DNA from: Xylocopa sonorina
Lineage: Eukaryota; Arthropoda; Insecta; Hymenoptera; Apidae
Direction of reading: 5' to 3'
Length of the DNA: 64,000 bases
Assembly: GCF_050948175.1 (NCBI RefSeq)
Contig: NW_027490129.1
Coordinates: 1,116,001-1,180,000, forward strand
Numbering within the stretch: the first letter of the stretch is position 1; every line of letters begins with the position of its first letter. A program made the position numbers and the translations under genes. The notes beneath the pieces were generated by a model that ran no database searches, was not told where the DNA came from, and worked only from the letters and a program-made list of their open reading frames with translations. This document shows, piece after piece, positions 36,601 through 51,500 of the stretch.

Positions 36601-39600
36601 GTCGCATTTACATTCTTTTGAAAGGAATACCAGGTATACATGACACTTCGCAATGAATATTATATATTGTCATGAAACATAGAAATGAGATGCGATATCG
36701 CGATTTAAGAAGCATTAGAACACTACTGCTTCGATACGTAGACATCTGCAAACGCTACTTCCTAGCAAGTAAGTGTCACATTTACATTCCTTTGAAACGA
36801 ATACGAGGTATACATAACACTCCACAATGAATATTATATATTATCATGAAACATAGGAATGAGATGCGTTATGACGATTTACGAAGCATTAGAACACTCT
36901 TGCTTCGATACGTAGACATCTGCAAACGCAACTTCCTAGCAAGGAAGTGTCGCTTTTACATACTTTTGAAGTGAATACGAGGTATACATAGCACTGCACA
37001 ATGAATATTATATCTTATCATGAAACATAGAAATGGGATGCGATACCGCGATTTAAGAAAAATTAGAACACTATTGCTTCGATACGTAGACATCTGCAAA
37101 CGCTACTTCCTAGCAAGGAAGTGTCGAATTTACATTCTCTTGAAACGAATACGAGGTATACATAACACTCCACAATGAATATTATATATTATCATGAAAC
37201 ATAGTAATGAGTATCGATATCGCGTTTTGAGAAGCATTAGAACTCTAATACCACGATACGTAGACATCTGCAAACGCCACTTCCTGGCAAGGAAGTGTCG
37301 CACTTACATTCTTTTGAAAGGAATATGAGGTATACATGACACTTCGCAATGAATATTATATCTTATCAAGAAACGTAGATATGAGATGCGATATGACGAT
37401 TTAAGAATCATTAGACAACTGTGGCTTCGATACGTAGACATCTGCAAACGCTATTTCCTAGCAAGAAAGTGTGGCATTTATATTCTTTTGAACTGAATAC
37501 GAGGTATACATAACACTCCGCAATGAATATTATATATTATCATGAAACATAGTAATGAGAAGCGATATCGCGTTTTGAGAAGCATTAAACTCTAATGCCA
37601 CGATACGTAGATATCTGCAAACCCTACTTCCTAGCAAGGAAGTGTCGCATTTGCATCCATTTGAAGTATAGACGAGATATACATAACTCTGCACAATGAA
37701 TATTATATCTTATCATGAAACATAGAAATGAGATGCGATATCGCGTTTTGAGAAACATTAGAACTCTAATGCCACGATACGCAGACATCTGCAGACGCTA
37801 TTTCCTAGCAAGGAAGTGTCGCGTTTACATTCATTTGAAGTATACATGAGATAAACATAACACTACACAATGAATATTATATCTTATCATGAAACATAGA
37901 AATGAGGTGCGATATCGCGATTTAAGAAGCATTAGAACTCTATTGCTTCGATACGCAGACATCTGCAAACGCTATTTCCGAGCAAGGAAGTGTCGTATTT
38001 ACATTCTTTTGAAAGGAATACGAGGTATACATGACACTTCGCAATGAATATTATATCATATCACGAAACATAGAAATGAGATGCGATATGACGATTTAAG
38101 AAGCATTAGAACACTATTGCTTCGATACGTAGACATCAGCAAACGCTAGTTCCTAGAAAGGAAGTGTCGCATTTACATTCTTCTGAAGGGAATACGAGGT
38201 ATACATGACACTTCGCAATGAATATTATATCCTATCATGAAACATAGAAATGAGATGCGATATCGCGATTTAAGGAGCATTAGAACACTATTGCTTCGAT
38301 ACGTAGACATCTGCAAACGCTACTTCCTAGCAAGGAAGTGTCGCATTTACATTCTTTTGTGGTGAATACGAGGTATACATAACACTGCACAATGAATATT
38401 ATATCTTATCATGAAACATAGAAATGAGATGCGATATGACGGTATAAGAAGCATTAGAACACTATTACTTCGATACGTAGACATCTGCAAGCGCTACTTC
38501 CTAGCAAGGAAGTGTCGCATTTACATTCATCTGAAGTGTATGCGAGGTATACATGACACTTCGCAGTGAATATTATATATTATCATGAAACATAGGAATG
38601 AGAAGCGATATGGCGATTTAAGAAGCATCAGAAATCTATTGGTTCGATACGTAGACATCTGCTAACGCTACTTCCTACCCAGGAAGTGTCGCATTTACAT
38701 TCTTTTGAAGTGAATACGAGGTATACATAACACTCCACAATGAATATTATACATTATCATGAAGCGTAGACATGAGATGCGATATGACGATTTATGAAGC
38801 ATTAGAAAACTATTGCTTCGATACGTAGATATCTGCAATCGCTATTTCCTAGCAAGGAAGTGTCGCATTTACATTCTTTTGAAGTGAAAACGAGGTATTC
38901 ATAACACTGCACAATGAATATTATATCTCATCATGAAACACAGAAATGAGATGCGATATGGCGATTTAAGAAGCATTAGAAATCTATTACTTCGATACGT
39001 AGACATCTGCAAACACTATTTCCTAGCAAGGAACTGTCGCATTCACATTCATTTGAAGTGAATACGAGGTATACATGACACTTCGCAATGAATATTATAC
39101 CTTATTATTAAACACTGAAATCAGATGCGATATCCCGTTTTAGGAAGAATTAGAAATGTATTGCTTCGATGAGTAGGCATCTGCAAACGCTATCTCCTAG
39201 TATGGAATTGTCGCATTTACATTCATTTGAAGTGTAGACGAGGAATACATAACACTTCGCAATGAATATTATACCATACCATGAATCATAGAAATGAGAT
39301 GCGATATCTCGTTTTAAGATCATTAGATCTCTATTGCTTCGATACGTAGACATCTGCAAACGCTGTTTCCGATCATGGAAGTGTCGCCTTTACATTCTTT
39401 TGATGTGAATACAAGGTATTCATGACACACCGCAACTAATATTATATCATATCATGGAGCAAAGAAATGAGATGCGATATCCCGTTTTAAGAAGCATTAG
39501 AAATCTATTACTTCGATACGTAGACATCTGCAAACACTATTTCCTAGCAAGGAACTGTCGCATTCACATTCATTTGAAGTGAATACGATGTATACATGAC

Positions 39601-41279
39601 ACTTCGCAATGAATATTATACCTTATCATTAAACACTGAAATCAGATGCGATATCCCGTTTTAGGAAGAATTAGAAATGTATTGCTTCGATGAGTAGGCA
39701 TCTGCAAACGCTATCTCCTAGTATGGAAGTGTCGCATTTACATTCATTTGAAGTGTAGACGAGGAATACATAACACTTCGCAATGAATATTATACCATAC
39801 CATGAATCATAGAAATGAGATGCGATATCTCGTTTTAAGATCATTAGAACTCTATTGCTTCGATACATAGACATCTGCAAACGCTATTTCCGATCATGGA
39901 AGTGTCGCCTTTACATTCTTTTGATGTGAATACAAGGTATTCATGACACACCGCAACTAATATTATATCATATCATGAAGCAAAGAAATGAGATGCGATA
40001 TCCCGTTTTAAGAAGCATTAGAACTGTATTGCTTCGATACGTAGATATCTGCAAACGCTACTTCCTAGCAAGGAAGTGTCGCATTTACATTCATTTGAAG
40101 TATAGACGAGATATACATAACACTGCACAATGAATATTATATGTTGTCACCAAACATAGAAATGAGATGCAATATCGCGATTTAAGAAGAATTAGAAAAC
40201 TATTGCTTCGATAAGAAGCAATCTGCAAACGCTATTTCCTAGCAAGGAAGTGTCGCATTTACATTCATTTGAAGTGTATGCGAGGTATACATGACTCTTC
40301 GCAGTGAATATTATATCTTAACATGAAGCATAGAAATGAGATGCGACATCGCGTTTTGAGATGCATTAGAACACAATTGCTACGATACGTAGATATCTGT
40401 AAACGCTATTTCCTAGCAAGGAAGTGTAGCATTTACATTCATTTGAAGTGTATGCGAGGTATACATGACACTTCGCAGTGAATATTATATATTATCACGA
40501 AACATAGAAATGAGATGCGATATCGCGATTTAAGAAGCATTAGAACTCTATTGCTTCGATACGTAGACATCAACAAACGCTATTGCCAAGCAAGGAAGTG
40601 TCGCATTTACATTCTTTTGAAATGAATACGAAATATTCATAACACTGCACAATGAATATTATATCTTATCATGAAACATAAAAATGAGATGCGATATCGC
40701 GATTTAAGAAGCTTTGGAATTCTATTGCTTCGATACGTAGATATCTGCAAACACTATTTCCTAGCAAGGAACTGTCACATTCACATTCTTTAGAAAGGAA
40801 TACGATGTATACATGACACTTCGCAATGAATATTATATCTTATCAGGAAACGCTGATATGAGATGCGATATGACGATTTCAGAAGCATTAGATCCCTATT
40901 GCTTCCATACGTAGACATCTGCAAACGCTACTTCCTAGCAAGGAAGTGTCGCATTTACATTCATTTGAAGTATAGACGAGATATACATAATACTGCACAA
41001 TGAATATTATGTCTTGTCACCAAACATAGAAATGAGATGCGATATCGCGATTTAAGAAGCATTAGAAAACTATTGCTTCGATACGAAGCAATCTCCAAAC
41101 GCTATTTCTTAGCAAGGAATTGTCGCATTTACATTCTTTTCAAGTGAATACGAGGTATACATAACACTGCAAATTGAATATTATATCTTATCATGAAACA
41201 TAGAAATGAGATGCGATATGACGATTTAAGAAGCATTAGAACTCTATTGTTTCGATACGTAGACATCTGCAAACGCTAT
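33627..41279 (+). repeat. higher-order satellite block 3 (44 monomers, 7,653 bp)
   Basis: Aligns with block 4 at a constant offset of 7,653 bp over most of its length. It contains two AACACTGAAATCAG-type monomers three monomers apart (39110 and 39631), from a local three-monomer duplication also shared by block 4. Only scattered single-base differences separate the two blocks. Confidence 0.88.
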
Positions 41280-44200
41280 TTCCCAGCAAGGAACTGTCGC
41301 ATTCACATTCGTTTGAATCGTATGCGAGGTATACATGAAACTTCGCAATGAATATTATATATTATCATGAAACATAGATATGAGATGCGATATCGCGAAT
41401 TAGCAAGCTTTAGAAATCTAGTGCTTCGGTACGTAGACATCTGCAAACGCTATTTCCTAGCAAGGAAGTGTCGCATTTACATTCATTTTAAGTGTATGTG
41501 AGGTATACATGACACTTCGCAATGAATATTGTATATTGTCATAAAACATAGAAATGAGATGCGATATCACGATTTAAGAAGTATTAGGACACTATTGCTT
41601 CGATACGTAGACATCTGCAAACGCTACTTCCTAGCAAGGAAGTGTCGCATTTACATTCTTTTGAAACGAATACGAGGTACACCTGACACTCCACAATGAA
41701 TATTATATCTTATCATGAAACATAGAAGTGAGATGCGATATCGCGAATTAGCAAGCTTTAGAAATCTATTGCTTCGATACGTAGACATCTGCAAACGCTA
41801 TTTCCTTGCAAGGAAGTGTCGCATTTACATTCATTTTAAGTGTATGCGAGGTATACATGACACTTCGCAATGTATATTATATATTGTCATGAAACATAGA
41901 AATGAGATGCGATATCGCGACTTAAGAAGCATTAGAACTCTATTGCTTCGATACGTAGACATCTGCAAACGCTATATCCTAGCAAGGATGTTTCGCATTT
42001 GCATTCTTTTGAAGTGAATAAGAGGTATACATAACACTCCACAATGAATATTATATATTATCATGAAACATAGTAATGAGTAGCGATATCGCGTTTTGAG
42101 AAGCATTAGAACACTAATGCCACAATACGCAGACATCTGCAAACGCCATTTCCTAGCAAGGAAGTGTCGCATTTACATTCTTTTGAGAGGAATACGAGGT
42201 ATACATGACACTTCGCAATAAATATTATATCTTATCATGAAACATAGAAATGAGATGCGATATCGCGATTTAAGAAGCATTAGAACTCTATTGCTTCGAT
42301 ACGTAGACATCTGCAAACGCTACTTCCTAGCAAGGATGTGTCGCATTTACATTCTCTTGAAAGGAATACGAGGTATACATGACACTTCGCAATGAATATT
42401 ATATCTTATCATGAAACATAGGAATGAGATGCAATATGGCGATTTAAGAAGTATTAGAACACTACTGCTTCGATACGTAGACATCTGCAAACGCTACTTC
42501 CTAGCAAGGAAGTGTCGCATTTACATTCTTTACAAACGAATACGATGTATACATAACACTCCACAATGAATATTATATATTACCATGAAACATAGGAATG
42601 AGATGCGATATGACGATTTACGAAGCATTAGAACACTCTTGCTTCGATACGTAGTCATCTGCAAACGCAACTTCCTAGCAAGGAAATGTCGAATTTACAT
42701 TCTGTTGAAACGAATACGAGGTATACATAACACTCCACAATGAATATTATATATTATCATGAAACATAGTAATGAGTAGCGATATCGCGTTTTGAGAAGC
42801 ATTAGAACTCTAATACCACGATACGTAGACATCTGCAAACGCCACTTCCTGGCAAGGAAGTGTCGCACTTACATTATTTTGAAAGGAATATGAGGTATAC
42901 ATGACACTTCGCAATGAAAATTATATCTTATCATGAAACATAGAAATGAGGTGCGATATCGCGATTTAAGAAGCATTAGAACTCTATTGCTTCGATACGT
43001 AGACATCTGCAAACGCTATTTCCAAGCATGGAAGTGTCACATTTACATTCCTTTGAAACGAATACGAGGTATACATAACACTCCACAATGAATATTATAT
43101 ATTATCATGAAACAAAGTAATGAGTAGCGATATCGCGTCTTGAGAAGCATTTGAATTCTAATGCCAAAGTACGTAGATATCTGCAAACGCTATTTCCTAG
43201 CAAGGAACTGTCGCATTCACATTCATTTGTAGTGTATGAGAGGTATACATAACACTCCGCAATGAATATTATATATTATCATGAAACATATTAATGAGTA
43301 GCGATTTCGCGTTTTGAGAAGCATTAGACCTCTAATGCCACGATACGTAGACATCTGCAAACGACATTTCCCAGGAAGGAAGTGTCGCATTTACATTCAT
43401 TTGAAGTATAGACGAGATATTCATGACACTGCACAATGAATATTATATCTTATCCTGAAACATAGAAATGAGATGCGATGTGGCGATTTAAGAAGCATTA
43501 GAAATCTATTGGTGCGATACGTAGACATCTGCAAATGCTACTTCCTGGCAAGGAAGTGTCGCATTTACATTCTTTTGAAGTGAATCCGAGGTATGCATAA
43601 CACTGCCCACTGAATATTATATCTTATCATGAAACATAGAAATGAGATGCTATATCGCGATTTAAGAAGCATTAGAACTCTATTACATCGATACGTAGAC
43701 ATCAGCAATCACTATTTCCTAGCAAGGAACTGTCGTATTCACATTCATTTGAAGTGTATGCGAGGTATACATGACATTTCGCAATGAATATTATAAATTA
43801 TCATTTAACATAGATGTGAGATTCGATATCGCGAATTAGCAAGATTTAGAAATCTATTGCTTCGATACGTAGACATCTGCAAGGGCTATTACCTTGCAAG
43901 GAAGTGTCGCATTTACATTCTTTTCAAGTGAATACGAGGTATACATAACACTTCGCAATGAATATTATATCTTATCATGAAACATAGAAATGAGATGCGA
44001 TATGGCGATTTATGAAGCATTAAATATCTATTGCTTCGATACGTAGACATCTGCCAACGCTACTTCCTAGCAAGGAAGTGTCGCATTTACATTCCTTTGA
44101 AGTGAATACGAGGTATACATAACACTGCACAATGAATATTATATCGTATCATGAAACATAGAAATGAGATGCGATATCGCGATTTAAGGAGCATTAGAAC

Positions 44201-47200
44201 ACTATTGCTTCGATACGTATACATCTGCAATCGCTACATCCTAGCAAGGAAGTGTCGCATTTACATTCTTTTGAAAGGAATACCAGGTATACATGACACT
44301 TCGCAATGAATATTATATATTGTCATGAAACATAGAAATGAGATGCGATATCGCGATTTAAGAAGCATTAGAACACTACTGCTTCGATACGTAGACATCT
44401 GCAAACGCTACTTCCTAGCAAGTAAGTGTCACATTTACATTCCTTTGAAACGAATACGAGGTATACATAACACTCCACAATGAATATTATATATTATCAT
44501 GAAACATAGGAATGAGATGCGTTATGACGATTTACGAAGCATTAGAACACTCTTGCTTCGATACGTAGACATCTGCAAACGCAACTTCCTAGCAAGGAAG
44601 TGTCGCTTTTACATACTTTTGAAGTGAATACGAGGTATACATAGCACTGCACAATGAATATTATATCTTATCATGAAACATAGAAATGGGATGCGATACC
44701 GCGATTTAAGAAAAATTAGAACACTATTGCTTCGATACGTAGACATCTGCAAACGCTACTTCCTAGCAAGGAAGTGTCGAATTTACATTCTCTTGAAACG
44801 AATACGAGGTATACATAACACTCCACAATGAATATTATATATTATCATGAAACATAGTAATGAGTATCGATATCGCGTTTTGAGAAGCATTAGAACTCTA
44901 ATACCACGATACGTAGACATCTGCAAACGCCACTTCCTGGCAAGGAAGTGTCGCACTTACATTCTTTTGAAAGGAATATGAGGTATACATGACACTTCGC
45001 AATGAATATTATATCTTATCAAGAAACGTAGATATGAGATGCGATATGACGATTTAAGAATCATTAGACAACTGTGGCTTCGATACGTAGACATCTGCAA
45101 ACGCTATTTCCTAGCAAGAAAGTGTGGCATTTATATTCTTTTGAACTGAATACGAGGTATACATAACACTCCACAATGAATATTATATATTATCATGAAA
45201 CATAGTAATGAGAAGCGATATCGCGTTTTGAGAAGCATTAAACTCTAATGCCACGATACGTAGATATCTGCAAACCCTACTTCCTAGCAAGGAAGTGTCG
45301 CATTTGCATCCATTTGAAGTATAGACGAGATATACATAACTCTGCACAATGAATATTATATCTTATCATGAAACATAGAAATGAGATGCGATATCGCGTT
45401 TTGAGAAGCATTAGAACTCTAATGCCACGATACGCAGATATCTGCAGACGCTATTTCCTAGCAAGGAAGTGTCGCGTTTACATTCATTTGAAGTATACAT
45501 GAGATAAACATAACACTACACAATGAATATTATATCTTATCATGAAACATAGAAATGAGGTGCGATATCGCGATTTAAGAAGCATTAGAACTCTATTGCT
45601 TCGATACGCAGACATCTGCAAACGCTATTTCCGAGCAAGGAAGTGTCGTATTTACATTCTTTTGAAAGGAATACGAGGTATACATGACACTTCGCAATGA
45701 ATATTATATCATATCACGAAACATAGAAATGAGATGCGATATGACGATTTAAGAAGCATTAGAACACTATTGCTTCGATACGTAGACATCAGCAAACGCT
45801 AGTTCCTAGCAAGGAAGTGTCGCATTTACATTCTTCTGAAGGGAATACGAGGTATACATGACACTTCGCAATGAATATTATATCCTATCATGAAACATAG
45901 AAATGAGATGCGATATCGCGATTTAAGGAGCATTAGAACACTATTGCTTCGATACGTAGACATCTGCAAACGCTACTTCCTAGCAAGGAAGTGTCGCATT
46001 TACATTCTTTTGTGGTGAATACGAGGTATACATAACACTGCACAATGAATATTATATCTTATCATGAAACATAGAAATGAGATGCGATATGACGGTATAA
46101 GAAGCATTAGAACACTATTACTTCGATACGTAGACATCTGCAAGCGCTACTTCCTAGCAAGGAAGTGTCGCATTTACATTCATCTGAAGTGTATGCGAGG
46201 TATACATGACACTTCGCAGTGAATATTATATATTATCATGAAACATAGGAATGAGAAGCGATATGGCGATTTAAGAAGCATCAGAAATCTATTGGTTCGA
46301 TACGTAGACATCTGCTAACGCTACTTCCTACCCAGGAAGTGTCGCATTTACATTCTTTTGAAGTGAATACGAGGTATACATAACACTCCACAATGAATAT
46401 TATACATTATCATGAAGCGTAGACATGAGATGCGATATGACGATTTATGAAGCATTAGAAAACTATTGCTTCGATACGTAGATATCTGCAATCGCTATTT
46501 CCTAGCAAGGAAGTGTCGCATTTACATTCTTTTGAAGTGAAAACGAGGTATTCATAACACTGCACAATGAATATTATATCTCATCATGAAACATAGAAAT
46601 GAGATGCGATATGGCGATTTAAGAAGCATTAGAAATCTATTACTTCGATACGTAGACATCTGCAAACACTATTTCCTAGCAAGGAACTGTCGCATTCACA
46701 TTCATTTGAAGTGAATACGAGGTATACATGACACTTCGCAATGAATATTATACCTTATTATTAAACACTGAAATCAGATGCGATATCCCGTTTTAGGAAG
46801 AATTAGAAATGTATTGCTTCGATGAGTAGGCATCTGCAAACGCTATCTCCTAGTATGGAATTGTCGCATTTACATTCATTTGAAGTGTAGACGAGGAATA
46901 CATAACACTTCGCAATGAATATTATACCATACCATGAATCATAGAAATGAGATGCGATATCTCGTTTTAAGATCATTAGAACTCTATTGCTTCGATACGT
47001 AGACATCTGCAAACGCTATTTCCGATCATGGAAGTGTCGCCTTTACATTCTTTTGATGTGAATACAAGGTATTCATGACACACCGCAACTAATATTATAT
47101 CATATCATGGAGCAAAGAAATGAGATGCGATATCCCGTTTTAAGAAGCATTAGAAATCTATTACTTCGATACGTAGACATCTGCAAACACTATTTCCTAG

Positions 47201-48530
47201 CAAGGAACTGTCGCATTCACATTCATTTGAAGTGAATACGAGGTATACATGACACTTCGCAATGAATATTATACCTTATCATTAAACACTGAAATCAGAT
47301 GCGATATCCCGTTTTAGGAAGAATTAGAAATGTATTGCTTCGATGAGTAGGCATCTGCAAACGCTATCTCCTAGTATGGAAGTGTCGCATTTACATTCAT
47401 TTGAAGTGTAGACGAGATATACATAACACTGCACAATGAATATTATATGTTGTCACCAAACATAGAAATGAGATGCAATATCGCGATTTAAGAAGAATTA
47501 GAAAACTATTGCTTCGATAAGAAGCAATCTGCAAACGCTATTTCCTAGCAAGGAAGTGTCGCATTTACATTCATTTGAAGTGTATGCGAGGTATACATGA
47601 CTCTTCGCAGTGAATATTATATCTTAACATGAAGCATAGAAATGAGATGCGACATCGCGTTTTGAGATGCATTAGAACACAATTGCTACGATACGTAGAT
47701 ATCTGTAAACGCTATTTCCTAGCAAGGAAGTGTAGCATTTACATTCATTTGAAGTGTATGCGAGGTATACATGACACTTCGCAGTGAATATTATATATTA
47801 TCACGAAACATAGAAATGAGATGCGATATCGCGATTTAAGAAGCATTAGAACTCTATTGCTTCGATACGTAGACATCAACAAACGCTATTGCCAAGCAAG
47901 GAAGTGTCGCATTTACATTCTTTTGAAATGAATACGAAATATTCATAACACTGCACAATGAATATTATATCTTATCATGAAACATAAAAATGAGATGCGA
48001 TATCGCGATTTAAGAAGCTTTGGAATTCTATTGCTTCGATACGTAGATATCTGCAAACACTATTTCCTAGCAAGGAACTGTCACATTCACATTCTTTAGA
48101 AAGGAATACGATGTATACATGACACTTCGCAATGAATATTATATCTTATCAGGAAACGCTGATATGAGATGCGATATGACGATTTCAGAAGCATTAGATC
48201 CCTATTGCTTCCATACGTAGACATCTGCAAACGCTACTTCCTAGCAAGGAAGTGTCGCATTTACATTCATTTGAAGTATAGACGAGATATACATAATACT
48301 GCACAATGAATATTATGCCTTGTCACCAAACATAGAAATGAGATGCGATATCGCGATTTAAGAAGCATTAGAAAACTATTGCTTCGATACGAAGCAATCT
48401 CCAAACGCTATTTCTTAGCAAGGAATTGTCGCATTTACATTCTTTTCAAGTGAATACGAGGTATACATCACACTGCAAATTGAATATTATATCTTATCAT
48501 GAAACATAGAAATGAGATGCGATATGGCGA
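41280..48530 (+). repeat. higher-order satellite block 4 (about 42 monomers)
   Basis: Copy of block 3 up to about 47.4 kb. There two monomers are missing: the offset falls from 7,653 to about 7,306 bp, the join lying at GTGTAGACGAGATATAC near 47410. The block then runs into sequence matching 17.9-18.58 kb rather than starting another core block, so homogenised core ends here. Confidence 0.85.
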
Positions 48531-51500
48531 TTTAAGAAGCACTAGATCCCTATTGCTTCCATACGTAGACATCTGCAAACGCTACTTCCTAGGAAGGAAG
48601 TGTTGCATTTACATTCATTCGAAGTATAGACGGGATATACATAATACTGCACAATGAATATTATATCTTGTCACCAAACATAGAAATGAGATGCGATATC
48701 GCGATTTAAGAAGCATTAGAAAACTATTGCTTCGATACGAAGCAATCTGCAAACGCTATTTCCTAGCAAGGAAGTGTCGCACTTACAATCATTTGAAGTG
48801 TATGCGAGGTATACATAACACTGCAAATTGAATATTATATCTTATCATGAAACATAGAAATGAGATGCGATATGGCGATTTAAGAAGCACTAGGTCCCTA
48901 TTGCTTCCATACGTAGACATCTGCAAACGCTACTTCCTAGGAAGGAAGTGTTGCATTTACATTCATTCGAAGTATAGACGAGATATACATAATACTGCAC
49001 AATGAATATTATATCTTGTCACCAAACATAGAAATGAGATGCGATATCGCGATTTAAGAAGCATTAGAAAACTATTGCTTCGATACGAAGCAATCTGCAA
49101 ACGCTATTTCCTAGCAAGGAAGTGTCGCATTTACAATCATTTGAAGTGTATGCGAGGTATACATGACACTTCGCAATGAATATTATATCTTATCATGAAA
49201 CATAGAAACGAGATGCGATATCGCGATTTAAGAAGCATTAGAACTCTTATTGCTTCGATACGTAGACATCTGCAAACGCTATTTCCTAGCAAGGAAGTGT
49301 CGCATTTACATTCTTTTGTAAGGAATACGAGGTATACATGACACTTCGCAATGAATATTACATCTTATCATGAAAGGTAGATATGAGATGCGATATGACG
49401 ATTTATGAAGCATTAGAACTCTATTGCTTCGATACGTAGACATCTGCAAGCGCTACTTCCTGGCAAGGAAGTGTCGCATTTTCATTCTTTTCAAGTGAAT
49501 ACGAGGTATACATAACACTGCACAATGAATATCATATCTTATCATGAAACATAGAAATGAGATGCGATATCGCGATATAAGAAGCATTAGATCCCCATTG
49601 CTTCGATACGTAGACATCTGCAAACGCTACTTCCTAGCAAGGAAGTGTCGCATTTACATTCTTTTGAAAGGAAAACGAGGTATAAATGACACTCCGCAAT
49701 GAATATTATATGTTATCATGAAACATAGTAATGAGTAGCGATATGGCGATTGAAGAAGCATTAGAACACTATTGCTTCGATACGTAGACATCTGCAAACG
49801 CTACTTCCTAGCAACGAAGTGTCGCATTTACATTCTTTTGAAAGGAATACGAGGTATACAAGGCACTTCGCAATGAATATTCTATCTTATCAGGAAACGT
49901 AGATATAAGATGCAATATGACGATTTAAGAAGCATTAGAATTCTATTGCTTCGATACGTAGACATCTGCAAACGCTATTTCCTAGCAAGGAAGTGTCGCA
50001 TTTACATTCATTTGAAGTATATGCGATGTATACATGACACTTCGCAGTGAATATTATATATTATCATGAAACGTAGAAATGAGAAGCGATATGGTGATTT
50101 AAGAAGCATTTGATCCCAATTGCTTCGATACGTAGACATCTGCAAACGCTATTTCCACGCAAGGACGTGTCGCATTTACAGTCTTTTCAAGTGAATACGA
50201 GGAATACATAACACTGCACAATGAATATTATATCTTATCATGAAACAAAGAAATGAGATGCGATATCGCGATTTAAGAAGCTTTACAACTCTATTGCTTC
50301 GATACGTAGATATCTGCAAACACTATTTCCTAGCAAGGAAGTGTCGCATTTACATTCTTTTCAAGTGGATACGAGGTATACCTAACACTGCACAATGAAT
50401 ATTATATCTTATCATGAAACATAGAAATGAGATGCGATATCGCGATTTAAAAAGAATTAGAACACTATTTCTTCGGTACGTAGACATCTGCCAACGCTAT
50501 TTCCATGCAAGGTAGTGTCGCATTTACATTCTTTTGAAGGAAAAACGAGGTATAAATGACACTTCGCAATGAGTATCATATATTATCATGAAACATAGTA
50601 ATGAGTAGCGATATCGGGTTTTGAGAAGCATTAGAACTCTAATGCTACGATACGCAGACATCTGCTAACGCTACTTCCTAGCAAGGAAGTGTCGCATTTA
50701 CAGTCTTTTCAAGTGAATACGAGGAATACATAACACTGCACAATGAATATTATATCTTATCATGAAACATAGAAAGGAGATGCGATATCGCGATTTAAGA
50801 AGCATTAGAACGCTATTGCTTCGATACGTGGACATCTGCAAACGCTATTTCCTAGCAAGGAAGTGTCGCGTTAACATTCTTTTCAAGTGGATACGAGGTA
50901 TACATAACACTGCACAATGACTATTATATCTTATCATGAAACATAGAAGTGAGATGCGATATCGCTATTTAAGAAGCATTAGAACTCTGTTGCTTCGATA
51001 CGTAGACATCTGCCAACGCTCTTTCCTAGCAAGGAAGTGTCGCATTTACATTCTTTTGAAAGGAATACGAGGTATACGTTACACTTCGCAATGAATATTA
51101 TATCTTATCACGAAACATAGAAATGAGATGCGATATCGCGATTTAAAAAGCATTAGAACACTATTTCTTCGGTACGTAGACATCTGCCAACGCTATTTCC
51201 AAGCAAGGTAGTGTCGCATTTACATTCTTTTGAAAGGAAAACGAGGTATAAATGACACTTCGCAATGAATATTATATCTTATCATGAAACGTAGATATGA
51301 GATGCGGTATGACTATTTAAGAAGCATTAGAATACTATTGCTTCGATACGTAGACATCTGCAAATGCTATTTCCAAGCAAGGAAGTGTCGCATTTACATT
51401 CTTTTGAAGTGAATACGAGGTATTCATAACACTGCACAATGAACATTATATCTTATCATGAAACATAGAAATGAGATGCGATATCGCGATTTAAGAAGCT

